Shown one piece after another: positions 63,426 through 64,000 of a DNA stretch of 64,000 nucleotides (positions are counted from its first letter, which is position 1; the number at the start of each line of letters is the position of its first letter). The DNA comes from Methyloprofundus sp. (lineage in GTDB: Bacteria; Pseudomonadota; Gammaproteobacteria; Methylococcales; Methylomonadaceae). The stretch covers positions 33,312 to 97,311 of the forward strand of contig DUBW01000045.1 of NCBI GenBank assembly GCA_012960135.1, written 5' to 3'. The position numbers were made by a program, and so were the translations under genes. The notes below the pieces were generated by a model. That model did not search any database. It saw only the letters and a program-made list of their open reading frames with translations, and had not been told where the DNA came from.

Positions 63426-63635
63426 TTAAAATAAGTCGCTCGACGAGTCCTTTTTAGAGTTTTTAGCGGCCAGATCAAATCCTGCATCGAGTAATACGTT
63501 GGCAAATCCTATAAAACAGACATCAATATGCCATTCGGGGTGCTGCGCCTGCCATTACTTGGCAAAACTCTCAATTTCTACATTACCCTGCGCTACTCTT
63601 GAGCCGTGACCTACTAATAAACTACTGAAATCCAT
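63426..63635 (-). pseudogene. Sirohydrochlorin cobaltochelatase CbiX, N-terminal remnant
   Basis: MDFSSLLVGHGSRVAQGNVEIESFAK*WQAQHPEWHIDVCFIGFANVLLDAGFDLAAKNSKKDSSSDLF*. Confidence 0.75.
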
Positions 63636-63643
63636 GCTGATCC

Positions 63644-63865
63644 CTATGTTTTTCTTGCTTTACGAAAACGATGACTAAGCTCTGCGGCGTATAATTTTGA
63701 TTTTTTAATCTCGTCCCATTGCCTTGCTCCCAGAGCAGGTCATCACGGACTTTATTTAACAAGGTAATCGCTATGTCTGTCTTACAGAGGCTGGACCATT
63801 TCGATCAATGCACCCTATAAACCAGGATCGCCTGATCCCGCACTAACAAACCAGACTTTGGCTAT
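63644..63865 (-). pseudogene. Precorrin-4 C11-methyltransferase (CobM), N- and C-terminal remnants
   Basis: AKVWFVSAGSGDPGL*GALIEMVQPL ... DEIKKSKLYAAELSHRFRKARKT*. Confidence 0.65.
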
Positions 63866-63887
63866 TTTGTTATAAAGTTGTTATTTT

Positions 63888-63955
63888 GAAAACCAATGGC
63901 GAAAACAAGAAAACCAATGGGAAAACCAATGGGGTCAGACTCGATTGATGCCCTA
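63888..63955. repeat. Short direct repeats (aaaaccaatgg x3) running into a ggggtcagactcgattga motif
   Basis: aaaaccaatggcgaaaacaagaaaaccaatgggaaaaccaatggggtcagactcgattgatg. Confidence 0.6.
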
Positions 63956-64000
63956 TTTATTCTTAAATATTTCAGACCGCCTATCATCTCCACGTGGTTT

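Noticed and set aside
8427-63635. UAG read as an amino acid (pyrrolysine or stop reassignment), suggested by repeated in-frame TAGs
   Set aside because: Several intact genes end normally at TAG (for example Memo at 10308, the deacetylase at 18992, GT4 at 26627), the affected genes also carry frameshifts and deletions, and TAA and TGA stops occur too. Decay is simpler.

Overview
About 64 kb of bacterial chromosome with gammaproteobacterial gene content and lowish GC. Taxon is inference only; the mix is reminiscent of Methylococcales-type methylotrophs. I saw no rRNA, tRNA, CRISPR array, prophage or complete IS element. Intact blocks: two MoxR/DUF58 modules; SPFH/NfeD; DsbA/cytochrome c4; Memo/AMMECR1; galE and rfbBCD; an ADP-heptose pathway (gmhA, hldE, hldD); an apparently solitary recB; gor; sucCD; maeA; yfbR; a split B12-dependent ribonucleotide reductase (nrdJab); a TonB/ExbB/ExbD/DUF3450 cluster; argS; and a TatT/solute-binding-protein/TRAP permease locus. 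The most striking feature is heavy gene decay beside intact partners. The decayed genes are: the radical SAM member of AmmeMemoRadiSam (its CxxxCxxC segment is gone), an AvcD-like anti-phage dCTP deaminase, cobH (full length in one frame but with several in-frame stops), cobM and cbiX fragments, a GT2 and a heptosyltransferase, a DUF6632/AhpD-like/HxlR patch, and a second TatT+SBP module. The best candidate for unusual biology is an orphan HvfA-like, Cys-Gly-rich secreted RiPP-type precursor at 33624..34205. It carries a duplicated core block and has no MNIO/DUF692 maturase anywhere in the window. All family calls were made by eye from the translations; no database searches were run.
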